This document shows positions 8,325 to 18,164 of a stretch of DNA of 64,000 nucleotides, in pieces. The stretch is taken from assembly GCA_963766605.1 (NCBI GenBank), contig CAVYAT010000007.1:1147514-1211513 (forward strand), read 5' to 3'. The DNA is from AC-49 sp963766605. Its GTDB lineage: Bacteria > Actinomycetota > Thermoleophilia > Solirubrobacterales > Solirubrobacteraceae. The notes under the pieces were generated by a model. It was not told the DNA's origin. It worked only from the letters and a program-made list of their open reading frames with translations, and ran no database searches. The number at the start of each line of letters is the position of its first letter. The stretch's first letter is position 1. Position numbers and translations under genes: made by a program.

Positions 8325-9307
8325 CGGTCGTCGATTTCCACACCCACTTCCTGCAGCCCGAGGTGATGATGCGGTCCGCGCCCAACGGCGTCCTGACCGG
8401 CTTCGGCGCGCGGCCGTTCGAGCCGCTGGAGCCCGATAGCCCGCGCGCCAGGCAGACGGCGAAGATGTTCGACACGTCGCGGTCCTCGCCGACATGGACG
8501 CGCGCGGGATCGACGTCCATGTCCTGTCGTCGAGCACGATCGTGCAGGGAACGGGATGGGCGCAGCCGGCCGAGCAGGCGCAGCTCGAGGCCAAGGTCAA
8601 CGACGAGGCCGCGCGGTGGGTCGCGCTGGCGCCGCAGCGTTTCGTCGGCAGCTTCACGTTGCCGCTGCGCGACATCGATCTCGCGCTCGCCGAGCTCGAG
8701 CGGGCCACCGGCAGAGCTGTCGCTGCGCATCGCCAACCTGCCCGCCGCGGTCGACGGCGCCTACCTCGGCGCGCCGCGGTTCGCCCCGATGTGGCAGGCG
8801 CTGGCCGACGCCGGCGTGGTCGTCTTCATCCATCCTGACGGGATCCGCGACCCGTGGTTTCAGGAGTACTCGCTGTGGAACTCGGTCGGCCAGCCGATCG
8901 AGGAGGCCAAGCTGATGGCCTCGCTGATTCTCGAGGGCGTGCTCGACCGCTGGCCGCAGCTTCAGATCGTCATCTCCCACGGCGGCGGCTACCTGCCCCA
9001 CTACTTCGGGCGCCTGGACCGCAACGTCACGAACATGCCCGACAGCGTGCGCAACATCTCGGCCGCGCCGAGCGAGTACCTGCGGCGCATGTACTACGAC
9101 ACATGCGTCTACGACACCTCGATCCTCGAGGCGCTGATCGACCGCGTCGGCGCCGACCGGATCGTGATGGGCGCCGACTATCCGGTCGGCGAGGACGACC
9201 CGGTCGCGTTCGTGAAGACCGCGTCGAACCTGTCCGCGGCCCAGCGCGACGCGGTCTGCGGTCAGACGGCCGTGGCACTGCTGGCGCTGACGGGGCCCAG
9301 CGGATAG
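8321..9307 (+). CDS. ACMSD-like amidohydrolase/decarboxylase (two compensating frameshifts)
   Basis: The sequence opens VTVVDFHTHFLQPE with the HxH metal motif of the amidohydrolase-2 family. It also shows VVFIHPDG, a conserved His in VISHGGGYLPH, and the catalytic Asp in MGADYPVGEDD. A missing base near 8478 and an extra base near 8712 split it, but the total length is a multiple of three. Related enzymes decarboxylate ring-cleavage products or hydroxybenzoates, or hydrolyse lactones. The GTG start overlaps the presumed TetR stop. Confidence 0.8.
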   Translation: MTVVDFHTHFLQPEVMMRSAPNGVLTGFGARPFEPLEPDSPRARQTAKMFDTSRSSPTWTRAGSTSMSCRRARSCRERDGRSRPSRRSSRPRSTTRPRGGSRWRRSVSSAASRCRCATSISRSPSSSGPPAELSLRIANLPAAVDGAYLGAPRFAPMWQALADAGVVVFIHPDGIRDPWFQEYSLWNSVGQPIEEAKLMASLILEGVLDRWPQLQIVISHGGGYLPHYFGRLDRNVTNMPDSVRNISAAPSEYLRRMYYDTCVYDTSILEALIDRVGADRIVMGADYPVGEDDPVAFVKTASNLSAAQRDAVCGQTAVALLALTGPSG

Positions 9308-9379
9308 ACGGCGCACGCCCCCCGAATCGGCGCGCGACCAAGTACGCGCGTGACACCCTGCCGAGTGCGGGTCGCGGCA

Positions 9380-9437
9380 TTGACACGTCCCGCTGCTGTC
9401 AGCTATAAGAGCTGCTGAGATTAGAATCCTAGTTCGG
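9380..9437 (+). promoter_or_regulatory. Promoter of the sugar-type ABC operon with operator half-site
   Basis: TTGACA at 9380-9385 and TATAAG at 9404-9409 are separated by 18 bp, a near-consensus sigma-70-type promoter. Just downstream, AGAATCCTAGTTCGGG (9423-9438) keeps the AGTTCGG half of the element at 7051 and 25366. Transcription would start about 120 bp before the binding-protein ATG. The rest of 9308-9536 shows no gene. Confidence 0.6.
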
Positions 9438-9536
9438 GTCGGCTTGGACATGGATTCAAAGGTCGCGGTGGAGCGCGCGCCCCACAGCGATCGGCGGTCG
9501 CGGTTCAGGTCCGGCGCGCAAACGATTGGAGGAGAT

Positions 9537-10778
9537 ATGCACGTAGGACGTCGTACGCGCCGGGCGATTCCGCTCGGCCTCATTGCGGTCATCGCGCTCG
9601 TCGTCGCTCTGGTCGCCGGTGGTTCCGGCTCCGCGGGCGCCACGTCGGTGAACGCCAGTGCCGCGGCCAGCTAGTGCGGCAAGGCGCCGGTCGGTAAGCC
9701 GCCCGCGCTGCTCAACAGCCTGCCGCCCCAGACCAAGGCCTACTACAACGGCTTCGCCGACGCGCTCGGCAAGAGCCAGTGGGCGAAGTTCAAGCCCAAG
9801 CACGGCGGGAAGTACACCGTCGGCATCTCGTTCAATGCGCTCATCAACCCGTTCAACGCCGGGCTGTACAAGGCGCTCAACCAGAAGCTCAAGGCGAACA
9901 AGGCGATCGGCAAGGTCATCGCGTTCACCGCGGCAAGCCCGACCGACGTCGCCGGTCAGGTGGCGCAGTTCCAGTCGCTGATCCAGTCGAAAGTCGACAT
10001 CATCATCACGCTCGCGTCCTCCGGCCCGGCGTTCGTCCCGGCGATCAAGCAGGCGGCCGCGGCAGGGATCCCGACGATCTCGCTGGTCAACGACATCGCC
10101 ACTCCTGGCGCGGTCAGCATCTCGCCGAACCCCTACCAGAACTACGCGCCGGCGACGGCGGCGATCCTCAACGAGATCGGCCAGAAGGGCAACGTCGTCT
10201 ACGTGCAGGGGATTCCCGGGACGGCGACCGACACCGCCGGCTTGAAGGTCACCAAGCAGCTGATCGCCGCGTGCCCGAAGGTCAAGCTCGTCGGTCAGGT
10301 GGTGGGCCAGTACATCCCGCCGGTCACCACGAGCGCGCTGCTGGCGTTCCTGACCACGCACCCCCAGCCGATCGCGGCGGTCTTCCAGACCGGTGCGATG
10401 ACGCCGTACATCATGGCGGCATTCCCGAAGAACGGGCGCAAGATCCCGCCGGTCGCCGACATCGGCGCGCAGATCGGCTCAATTGCCTACTGGCACAACA
10501 CGAAGGGTTACAAGAGCGCCGGAACGGCCGGTGGTATCAACGGGCTGGCCGTCGAGACGGTTGACGTCGTGAGGCGCATGCTCGGCGGCCAGGGACCGAA
10601 GTTCACCAACGTCCTCTGGTACCAGCCGCAGATCACGCAGAAGAACCTCAACACGTTCTACAAGGCCGGCACCAAGCCGACGGATCCGGGAACGGTCGAC
10701 AACCCGCCGTCGACATACCTCCCGAAGAGCGTCGTGGACTCGCTGTTCAACAATCCCAAGAAGAAGGCGGTCGGCTGA
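9537..10778 (+). CDS. ABC transporter substrate-binding protein with in-frame amber codon
   Basis: This periplasmic-binding-protein (ribose/xylose-type) gene starts at ATG 9537 behind GGAGGAG. It encodes a basic N-terminus, a hydrophobic signal segment and an Ala-rich cleavage region. A TAG at 9672-9674 then falls directly before CGKAPVGKPP, after which the same frame stays open to 10778. The mature part has VGISFNALINPFNAGLY and VDIIITLASSGPAFVPAIKQ, typical of Peripla_BP_4. The stop may be a point mutation, a sequencing error, or read through. It heads an operon with an RbsA-like ATPase and two permeases. Confidence 0.8.
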
Positions 10779-10798
10779 CCGCCGTACCGCATGACGCG

Positions 10799-12340
10799 GT
10801 GGAAGCACCTCAGGGCCTCGACCCTGAGGTGCTTCTGCGTGTGCGCTCGGTCGCCAAGGCGTTCGGGCCGACGCGGGCGCTGCGCGATTGCTCGCTGGAT
10901 GTTCGCCGTGGCGAGGTCCACGCGATCATCGGTGAGAACGGGTCGGGCAAGTCCACGCTGGTCAAGTTGCTGACCGGCGTCCATGTCGCCGATCGCGGCG
11001 AGCTCGAGATCGCCGGTACGACGATGCGCGGCATCCGCTCGCCGCGCGCCGCCCGGGAGCTCGGTATCGCAGTCGTTCTGCAGGAGATCCTCGTCGCGGC
11101 GCCGCGCTCGGTGCTCGACAACGTGTGGCTGGGCTACGACGGGCTGCTGCGGGATCGCATCGCTCGCGACGAAAAGGTCAGGCGCGCCACGGCTGTGCTC
11201 GCCGAGCTGCTCGAGGTCCCGCCGCCGCTGGAGCGCCCGATCGAGGAGCTGTCGATCAGCGATCGACAGGCGTGCTGCATCGCCCGCGCCCTGGTTCGGG
11301 ACCCGCGGGTGCTGATCCTCGACGAGGCGACGTCGGCGCTCGACGTCGCGACGCGCGAGTCGCTGTTCGCGATCCTGCGGCGTCTGGCCTCCACCGGGGT
11401 CAGTGTGATCTTCATCTCGCACCGCATGGACGAGATCGAGGACATCGCGGATCGCATCACCGTGCTGCGCTCCGGCGACTCGGTGTCGACCCTGGAGCGC
11501 AGCGCCGCGGATCCGCGTGAGCTCGTGCGGCTGATGACCGGCCAGGACCATCTCGTCGATGCGGCCGCGCGGCGAGCCGTCGATTCCGGCGAGGGCGAGG
11601 CGGTGCTGCGCGTGAGTGGTGTCGCGCTGCGGCCCGATGCCGCGCCGCTCGACTTCACGCTGCGGGCCGGCGAGATCGTCGGCGTCGCGGGGCTCGAGGG
11701 TCACGGGCAGGATGTGTTCCTGCACATGCTGCGCGGTGTCGCCACGGGCTCGGGCACGGTCTATTCGATCGACGGCGGGACCGACGCGCATGCGATCGGC
11801 TCGCCGCGTGCCGCGGCAGGCGAGGGGATCGCCTATGTGCCTCGTGAGCGCCGTGCCGAGGCGTTGTTCGAAACCCTGTCGATCCGCGAGAACTTCGCCG
11901 TTCCGACGATCGCCGACGACGTTCGGGCCGGCCTGATCGGACGCCGGCGAACCGAGCGGCGCCTGCGCGACTACGTCGACCGGCTGCGCATCCGCCTCGC
12001 CGACACGTCCAACCCGATCACGACGCTGAGCGGCGGCAATCAGCAGAAGGTCGTCATGGCCCGCTGGCTGGCGGCCAAGCCGCGGATCCTCGTCCTCAAC
12101 GATCCGACGCGCGGCGTCGATCTCGGCGCCAAGCGCGACCTCTACGCGCTGCTCGGCGAGCTCGCCGGCCAGGGCGTCGCGGTCGTGATGCTCTCGACCG
12201 AGCTCGATGAGCACGTCGAGCTGATGGATCGCGTGCTCGTGTTCCGCGACCACGAGCTGTTGCGTGAGCTGCCCGCGGCGGCCGTCACCCGCGAGTCGCT
12301 GGTCGCGAGCTTCTTCGGCCAGGACCTCCATGGTGCCTGA
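10799..12340 (+). CDS. Sugar-type ABC transporter ATPase, RbsA/XylG-like
   Basis: Two ABC modules in tandem. Module 1 has Walker A GENGSGKST (residues 45-53), the weak signature LSISDRQ, and Walker B VLILDEATSALD. Module 2 lacks a true Walker A (GLEGHGQD) but has LSGGNQQKVVMARWL, the usual RbsA asymmetry. It energises import with the two permeases downstream. The GTG at 10799 lies upstream of a 14-bp hairpin, so GTG 10829 or 10841 may be the real start. It overlaps the next gene by 11 bp. Confidence 0.9.
   Translation: MEAPQGLDPEVLLRVRSVAKAFGPTRALRDCSLDVRRGEVHAIIGENGSGKSTLVKLLTGVHVADRGELEIAGTTMRGIRSPRAARELGIAVVLQEILVAAPRSVLDNVWLGYDGLLRDRIARDEKVRRATAVLAELLEVPPPLERPIEELSISDRQACCIARALVRDPRVLILDEATSALDVATRESLFAILRRLASTGVSVIFISHRMDEIEDIADRITVLRSGDSVSTLERSAADPRELVRLMTGQDHLVDAAARRAVDSGEGEAVLRVSGVALRPDAAPLDFTLRAGEIVGVAGLEGHGQDVFLHMLRGVATGSGTVYSIDGGTDAHAIGSPRAAAGEGIAYVPRERRAEALFETLSIRENFAVPTIADDVRAGLIGRRRTERRLRDYVDRLRIRLADTSNPITTLSGGNQQKVVMARWLAAKPRILVLNDPTRGVDLGAKRDLYALLGELAGQGVAVVMLSTELDEHVELMDRVLVFRDHELLRELPAAAVTRESLVASFFGQDLHGA
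10802..10835 (+). terminator. Perfect 14-bp intercistronic hairpin after the binding-protein gene
   Basis: GAAGCACCTCAGGG (10802-10815) pairs perfectly with CCCTGAGGTGCTTC (10822-10835) around a 6-nt loop. No long T run follows. Such hairpins between a binding-protein gene and its ATPase usually stabilise the upstream mRNA or terminate part of the transcription. It falls inside the longest possible ATPase reading frame. Confidence 0.7.
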
Positions 12341-13313
12341 CCTGCGGCGCCTGCTGCGCACCCACAGCTACCTGTTCGCGCTCGTCCTGGCGGTCGGTTT
12401 GCTGATCGCCAACATCATCGCGCTGCCCGCGTTCGGCTCGCCCCACAACTGGACGCACGACCTCGTCCTGTTCGCGCCGTTCATGCTCGTCGCGGCGGCG
12501 AGCACGCCGGCGATCCTCGTCGGCGGCGGTGGCCTGGACATCTCGGTCGGGCCGATGGCGACGGTCATCAGCGTCTTCCTCGTGACCAAGCTGCTGGGCA
12601 ACCAGTCGCTGCACTCGCCACTTATCGCGATCCCGATCGTGCTCGCCCTCGGCAGCGCGATCGGGCTGATCAACGGCATCACGGTCAGCATCCTGCGCTT
12701 CCCGCCGGTGATCGCGACGCTGTGCATGTTCTTCGTCCTCAACGGCGTCGCGCTTGACCTCGCGCCCGAGCCCGTCGCCGCACCGAGCTCGGGCTGGACG
12801 AGCGACCTCGCCAGCAACGTGCTCGGCATCCCGGGCCCACTGTTCCTGATCGCGGCGGCGATCCTCGTCTGGGTGGGACTGCGGCGCACGCCGCTGCTGC
12901 GCCATCTCTACGCCGTCGGGGCGAGCGACACGGCGGCGTTCTCGGCCGGCGTCAACGTCACCGCGGTGCGGATGTTCGCCTACATGCTCGATGGCTTCTT
13001 CGCCGCGATCGCCGGCATCGCGCTGACCGTGCTCGTCCAGAGCGCCGACCCGACGCTCGCCACCCAGTACACGCTGATCGCGATCGCCTCGGTCGTGCTC
13101 GGCGGCACGCCGGTCGGCGGCGGCCGCGGTGGGCTGCTGGGATCGGTGCTCGGCGCGGCGACGATCTTCCTGCTGCAGAACTTCCTGACCTCGATCCACG
13201 TCCCGGCGGTCTGGCTGCAGGTCGCCTACGGAACGATGCTGCTGGCCGGGGTGCTGATCGGCGCCTCGGTGACCGCGCCGCGCGCACCACGCGCGAAGGC
13301 GGCGGCAACATGA
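12330..13313 (+). CDS. Sugar-type ABC transporter permease (RbsC/XylH-like)
   Basis: A 327-residue hydrophobic protein of the BPD_transp_2 family with about 8-10 membrane segments. The conserved GGGGLDISVGPM is near residues 66-77 and VVLGGTPVGGGRGG near 254-267. The ATG at 12330 was chosen because it gives a normal N-terminus and an 11-bp overlap with the ATPase stop. It forms the channel with the second permease. Confidence 0.9.
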   Translation: MVPDLRRLLRTHSYLFALVLAVGLLIANIIALPAFGSPHNWTHDLVLFAPFMLVAAASTPAILVGGGGLDISVGPMATVISVFLVTKLLGNQSLHSPLIAIPIVLALGSAIGLINGITVSILRFPPVIATLCMFFVLNGVALDLAPEPVAAPSSGWTSDLASNVLGIPGPLFLIAAAILVWVGLRRTPLLRHLYAVGASDTAAFSAGVNVTAVRMFAYMLDGFFAAIAGIALTVLVQSADPTLATQYTLIAIASVVLGGTPVGGGRGGLLGSVLGAATIFLLQNFLTSIHVPAVWLQVAYGTMLLAGVLIGASVTAPRAPRAKAAAT

Positions 13314-14347
13314 GCGCGCTGCCCGAGATCGGCGACCCGATACCCGCCCCGGATGTCTACGGCGACAGCGGCGCGCGGCGTGTCCTGCAGCGCGTGGTGG
13401 GTCTCCAGCGCGACTACCCGATCGCGCAGGTCATCGCGCTCGTCGCGATCTTCATCTACGGGCGCTCGTCGCTGGATGGCTTCGGCTCCCGGTCGTCGAT
13501 CTACGCGATGCTGATCCTCGCGACGCTGCTCGGATTGGCGGCGGCGGGCCAGACCGTCGTCCTGCTGATCGGCGGCATCGACTTCTCGATCCCCGCATTC
13601 ATCGTCGGCGGCGCGACGCTGATGGTCCAGTTGACCGGGACCAAGGGCTGGTCGTTCGGCCCGGCCCTGATCCTGATCATCGTCATGTCGGCGACGATCG
13701 GCGGCATCTCGGGCTATCTGTCGCATCGCTTCCGCGTCCAGCCGCTGATCGTCACGCTCGCCGTCGGCTCGATCGTCCTCGGCGGCATCCTCGTGTGGGC
13801 GCAGGGTCTGGTCACCGGCACGGCGCCGGCATGGCTTTCGACGTTCACGTCGCCGGCGACGAAGACGTTCGGCCTGGACTTCCCGCCGCTCGTCGTGCTG
13901 TGGGCGGTCGTGGCCATCGTCATCGGCGTCGTCCTTCACCGGACGGTGGCCGGGCGCTGGATCTACGCGACCGGCTCCAACCCGCGGGCCGCCGACCTCG
14001 CGCTCGTCCCGACGCGGCGCGTGTGGACGCTGACCTTCGCATTCAGCGCGTTCATGGCCGCGATGGTCGGGATCCTGCTCGCCGGCTTCTCGGGCTCGGG
14101 AGACAGCAGCATCGGCGACCCGTACCTGTTCCAGTCGCTGACCGCGGTCGTCATCGGCGGGACCGCATTCGGCGCGCGCGGCGACTACTGGCGCACCATC
14201 CTCGGCACGCTGATCCTGACCGAGCTGACGACGGTGCTCATCGGCGGCGGCGCGACGTACGCGACCCAGCAGATCCTGTCCGGCGTCCTGATCCTCGTCG
14301 TCGTCGCGCTCTACGGACGCGAGCGTCGGGTACGAGACCGAGTCTGA
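13310..14347 (+). CDS. Sugar-type ABC transporter permease, second subunit
   Basis: A 345-residue RbsC-like permease with a 45-residue hydrophilic N-terminus, then many membrane segments. LLIGGIDFSIPAFIVGG holds the family's conserved G-x-D-x-S motif, and VVIGGTAFGARGD the C-terminal one. It overlaps the preceding permease stop by 4 bp (ATGA). Two different permeases point to a heterodimeric channel. Confidence 0.9.
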   Translation: MSALPEIGDPIPAPDVYGDSGARRVLQRVVGLQRDYPIAQVIALVAIFIYGRSSLDGFGSRSSIYAMLILATLLGLAAAGQTVVLLIGGIDFSIPAFIVGGATLMVQLTGTKGWSFGPALILIIVMSATIGGISGYLSHRFRVQPLIVTLAVGSIVLGGILVWAQGLVTGTAPAWLSTFTSPATKTFGLDFPPLVVLWAVVAIVIGVVLHRTVAGRWIYATGSNPRAADLALVPTRRVWTLTFAFSAFMAAMVGILLAGFSGSGDSSIGDPYLFQSLTAVVIGGTAFGARGDYWRTILGTLILTELTTVLIGGGATYATQQILSGVLILVVVALYGRERRVRDRV

Positions 14348-14358
14348 GGAGCACGTCC

Positions 14359-15324
14359 ATGACGTTCGTCGTCGATCATCAAGCGCACTGGTACCCGAAG
14401 GCCCACCTCGCGGCCCTGTCCGGTGATTCCTGGCCCCGGGCCACGGAGCTGCCGGACGGCGGCTACCGATACGAAGCCGCGCCGGGGATCGCGTTCGTCA
14501 TGGGCCCCGGTCATCTGGATCTCGACCTGGCGCTGGCGGACATGGACGCCCACGGCATCGACGTGATGGTCTGTAGTCCCGCGCCGCTTGGCGATGTCGA
14601 GGGGCTGGCCGCCGACCGGGCCGCCGCGCTCTGTCGCTCGCTCAACGACGAGACCGCACGCGCGCAGAATCTGCACCCGACGCGCGTCGCCGGCCTCGCG
14701 ATGCTGCCGCTGGGACAGCCCGACGCCGCGATAGCGGAACTCGACCGTGCCGTTGGCGGCCTGGGCCTGCGGGGGGTGTGCGTGATCTCGAGTGATCGCG
14801 CGCGCCCGCTGACGCAGCCGGACGCGGTGCCCCTGCTGAAGCGGATCGAGTCGCTCGGCGTGCCGATCTTTCTTCACCCGGCGTTTCGGTCGCTGACGGC
14901 CGACGTCGGCTATCCGCCGGTGATCGACGTGGCCCTCGGGTGGTTGTCCGATACCAGCGCCCTCGCGCTCGATCTCATCGTCAGTGGCGTGCTCGAGGAG
15001 GTGCCCGGCCTGACCGTGGTCCATCCGCATCTCGGTGGCGTGGTTCCGTATCTCCACGGCCGGATCGGCGCCCTGACCGCGCGCCTGCCGCTCGCTCGCC
15101 CGTTCGACGAGGTGCTGCGAACCCAGTTCATGGTCGACTGCGCCAACAACACGCCGGGAGCGATGGCCCTGGCCGCAGCCGCCTACGGGTGGGACCGCAT
15201 CCTGTTCGCAACCGACTACCCGTGGGTGCCGCGAGACTTGACCGATGCCTATCTGGCCGCCGAGCTCGAGGCTGAGCAACAAGCGCTGGTGAAGCGCAAT
15301 CACGCGGTGACGCTGGTCCCGTGA
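14359..15324 (+). CDS. Amidohydrolase-2 family protein with Q-x-H in place of H-x-H
   Basis: A 321-residue TIM-barrel protein related to ACMSD-type decarboxylases. Conserved sites include FLHPAFR, TVVHPHLGG and LFATDYPW, with the catalytic Asp in ATDYPW. The N-terminal metal motif reads VDHQAHWYP, so the first His of HxH is Gln. The protein at 43267 has the same change (IDTQSHWF), whereas those at 8321 and 22523 keep HxH. RBS GAGGAG is at 14346. It follows the ABC operon by 11 bp and precedes a MetE-like gene. Confidence 0.82.
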   Translation: MTFVVDHQAHWYPKAHLAALSGDSWPRATELPDGGYRYEAAPGIAFVMGPGHLDLDLALADMDAHGIDVMVCSPAPLGDVEGLAADRAAALCRSLNDETARAQNLHPTRVAGLAMLPLGQPDAAIAELDRAVGGLGLRGVCVISSDRARPLTQPDAVPLLKRIESLGVPIFLHPAFRSLTADVGYPPVIDVALGWLSDTSALALDLIVSGVLEEVPGLTVVHPHLGGVVPYLHGRIGALTARLPLARPFDEVLRTQFMVDCANNTPGAMALAAAAYGWDRILFATDYPWVPRDLTDAYLAAELEAEQQALVKRNHAVTLVP

Positions 15325-15353
15325 GCCGATATGTCGACTGAGGAGCCCGCCCG

Positions 15354-16475
15354 ATGAGTTCACACGCGAGCTTTCACGCCGATGTGGTGGGCTCGATGCT
15401 CAGGCCACCGGAACTCGTCGATGCACGAGCAGCGATGCGCGCGGGCAAGCTCTCTGTGGACGAGTACGCCGTGATCGAGAACCACGCAGTGGATACGGCG
15501 TTGTCGATTCAAGAGCACGCGGGGGTGGACGTCGTCACCGACGGTGAGCAGCGTCGCGACATCTTCTTCGACTTCTTCGTGTCGGGACTGGACGGCCTCG
15601 CGCCGATCACGGGCGAGACGGTGCGATTTCACGGCAAGCGCCCCGAGGACGCGATGGAGGTCACCGTCCCGTTCAGCGTCGTCGACGAGATTGCGCCGCG
15701 GCCGTGTCCTGCGCTGGCCGAGTTCGCCTACGCGCGACAGCACACCGATGAACAAGTCAAGGTCACGCTCCCGAGCCCGATGATGATCCTCGCATTCTGG
15801 AACGAGGCGTCCCGCGAGGCCTATCCCGATCCATTCGTCCTGTGCGAGGACGTCGCCAACGCGGTCCGCGGATGGGTTCGAGAGCTTCACGAGGCCGGCT
15901 GCTCATATGTCCAGATCGATGCGCCCGAACTGAACGAGGCCTACGCGGACCCGTCGGTGCGCGCCGACCACGAGAGCCGGGGGATTCCGAGCGATCAGTT
16001 CATCTCGCTGGGGACCGAGTTCGTCGGATCGATTGCCGATATGCAGACGCCCGGGATGCTCAAGGGTCTGCATGTGTGCAAGGGCAACGGGACGCAGTCG
16101 TGGATCGCCGAAGGCGGCTACGAAGACTTCAGCAGGGTCGTGTTCGACCGCGCAAGCAAGTTCGACGTCTTCCATCTCGAGTACGACGATGAACGCTCAG
16201 GCAGCTTCGAGCCGCTACGCAACCTGCCGGACGACAAACTCGCGGTGCTCGGCCTCGTTTCGACAAAGTGGACGCGCCTCGAAGCGCCTGAAGTTCTTCG
16301 CGCGCGTGTAGAAGAGGCCGCCCAATTCCATCCCAAACAGAATCTCGGACTTGCCACCCAATGCGGCTTCGCGTCGGCCAACGAAACGGCGGAACAGCGC
16401 AAGATCACGCCGCAGACCCAATCCGACAAGCTGAGACTCGTTGCCGACGTCGCACACTCGATCTGGTCGGAGTGA
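15354..16475 (+). CDS. MetE/EaCoMT-like zinc alkyltransferase-family protein (subtype A)
   Basis: A 373-residue single-domain relative of MetE. The size and the H-x-C...C zinc pattern also fit epoxyalkane:coenzyme M transferases. ADVVGSMLRP opens the barrel, VTDGEQRRDIFFDFF follows, and H240-x-C242 lies in LKGLHVCKGN. A possible third ligand is E276 in FHLEYDDE, and C337 is in LATQCGFASAN. It is intact. The role is probably transfer of an alkyl group between a thiol or folate and a substrate; the substrate is unknown. Confidence 0.72.
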   Translation: MSSHASFHADVVGSMLRPPELVDARAAMRAGKLSVDEYAVIENHAVDTALSIQEHAGVDVVTDGEQRRDIFFDFFVSGLDGLAPITGETVRFHGKRPEDAMEVTVPFSVVDEIAPRPCPALAEFAYARQHTDEQVKVTLPSPMMILAFWNEASREAYPDPFVLCEDVANAVRGWVRELHEAGCSYVQIDAPELNEAYADPSVRADHESRGIPSDQFISLGTEFVGSIADMQTPGMLKGLHVCKGNGTQSWIAEGGYEDFSRVVFDRASKFDVFHLEYDDERSGSFEPLRNLPDDKLAVLGLVSTKWTRLEAPEVLRARVEEAAQFHPKQNLGLATQCGFASANETAEQRKITPQTQSDKLRLVADVAHSIWSE

Positions 16476-16497
16476 GCGTGCCGTTCGACGACGCAGG

Positions 16498-18159
16498 GTG
16501 AGCGGGTACGACGCGTCGGTGATCATCGCGGGCGGCGGGCCGGTCGGGCTGACGCTGGCCATGGATCTGGCGTCGCGGGGCGTCGACGTGCTGGTGATCG
16601 AGCGTCGCGAGCACGCCGAGCCGCCAAGCGTGAAGTGCAATCACATCTCGGCGCGCTCGATGGAGATCTTCCGTCGTCTTGGTGTCGCCGGCGAGTTGCG
16701 CGCCTCGGGTCTCGGTGCCGACCATCCGCACGACTGCGCGTATCGAACGACGTTCGTCGGGCCCGACCTGTCGCGCACGATCCTGCCCTCACCCGCGGGC
16801 CGCGCGCGCGGCGAGGTCGGCGCCGACACCTGGTGGCCGACGCCGGAGCCGCCGCACCGGGTCAACCAGGTCGTGACCGAGCCGATCCTGACCCGTCACG
16901 CCGTCGCGATGGACGGCCTGACGCTGCGCAACCGCGCCCAGGTCGAGGGGATCGCGCAGGATGCCGACGGGGTGACCGTCACCGTGCGCGACCTAGAGCG
17001 TGACGAGACGCAGACGCTGACCGCGCGGTTCGCGGTCGGTTGCGACGGCCCGCGCTCGACCGTCCGCGGGCTGATCGGCGCGACGCTCGACGGCCCGCCG
17101 CTGGAGGGGCGCGTGCTGTCGACGCTGATCCGCGCGCCGGGGCTGATGGAGCTGCCGCCCGACGGCCCGGCATGGTCGACCGGCGTCTGGAACCCGCGCC
17201 GCAGCGGCGCCGTGTTCGCGATCAACGGCTTCGACCAGTTCCTCGTCCACGTGCCGCTGATGACCCGACGAGGGGGACTTCGAGTCACGATGGATCGCGA
17301 CCTCGCGGTGCGCACGATCCTCGGCGTCGATGCGGAGTTCGCTTTCGAGGTGCTGAGCGTCGAGGACTACATCGGACGCGGACTGGTCGCCGACCGCTTC
17401 CGCGATGGCCGCGTGTTCCTGGCCGGTGACGCGGCGCACCTGTGGATGCCGTTCGCCGGCTACGGCATGAACGCCGGGATCGCCGACGCGGCCGACGCTG
17501 GCGTGGATGCTCGCCGCGCACCTGCGCGGTGGGGCGCCGGCCGCGATCCTCGACGCCTACGAGCGCGAGCGCCAGCCGGTGACCGGTCAGGTCATGCAGT
17601 ACGCGATGAGCTTCGTCCCGCACCTGATCGCACTCGCGCTGACCGTGCCGCCGGAGATCGAGGACGACGGGCCCGAGGGCGAGACCGCGCGCGCCGAGTT
17701 CGGCGCTCCGCGCCGAGCAGCTCAACACGCAGCAGTACGCGGCCGGCGGGCTGAACTTCGGCTACTTCTACGACGACTCGCCGCTCATCAGCTACGACGA
17801 CGAGATCGCGCCGCCGTACACGATGGGCGACTTCACGTCGTCGACCGTCCCCGGCGCCCGCGCGCCGCACGTGTGGCTGGCCGGCGACGTGTCGTTGTAT
17901 GACGCGCTGGGTGGTGAGTGGGGGATCGTGCGCAGCGAGGCTGATGTCGACGCAGGGCCGTTGGTCGACGCGATGACCGCAGCCGGGCTGGCGGTGACGG
18001 TCGTCGATGTCGACCGTCACGGCGACTCGGCGATCTACGACCGCGCGCTGACGCTGGTTCGGCCCGACCAGCACGTGGCGTGGCGCGGCGACGCGCTGCC
18101 CGCCGATGTGGCGGCGCTCGCGGATCACGTACGCGGCGCGGCCGCGGAAGGGAGTCTAG
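16498..18159 (+). CDS. FAD-dependent monooxygenase, PheA/MhpA-like (frameshifted)
   Basis: A large (about 550-residue) class A hydroxylase. GGGPVGLTLA near residue 11 binds FAD, AVGCDGPRSTVR is the DG motif, and FLAGDAAHLWMPFAGYGMN the GD motif. The thioredoxin-like C-terminal domain continues in two other frames (ILDAYERERQPVTGQVMQYA, then AGGLNFGYFYDDSPLI and VRPDQHVAWRGDALP). One-base shifts lie near 17497, 17708 and about 18145. The end at the TAG 18157-18159 is inferred. It probably ortho-hydroxylates a phenolic or hydroxyaryl acid. Confidence 0.78.
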
Positions 18160-18164
18160 GCTGG

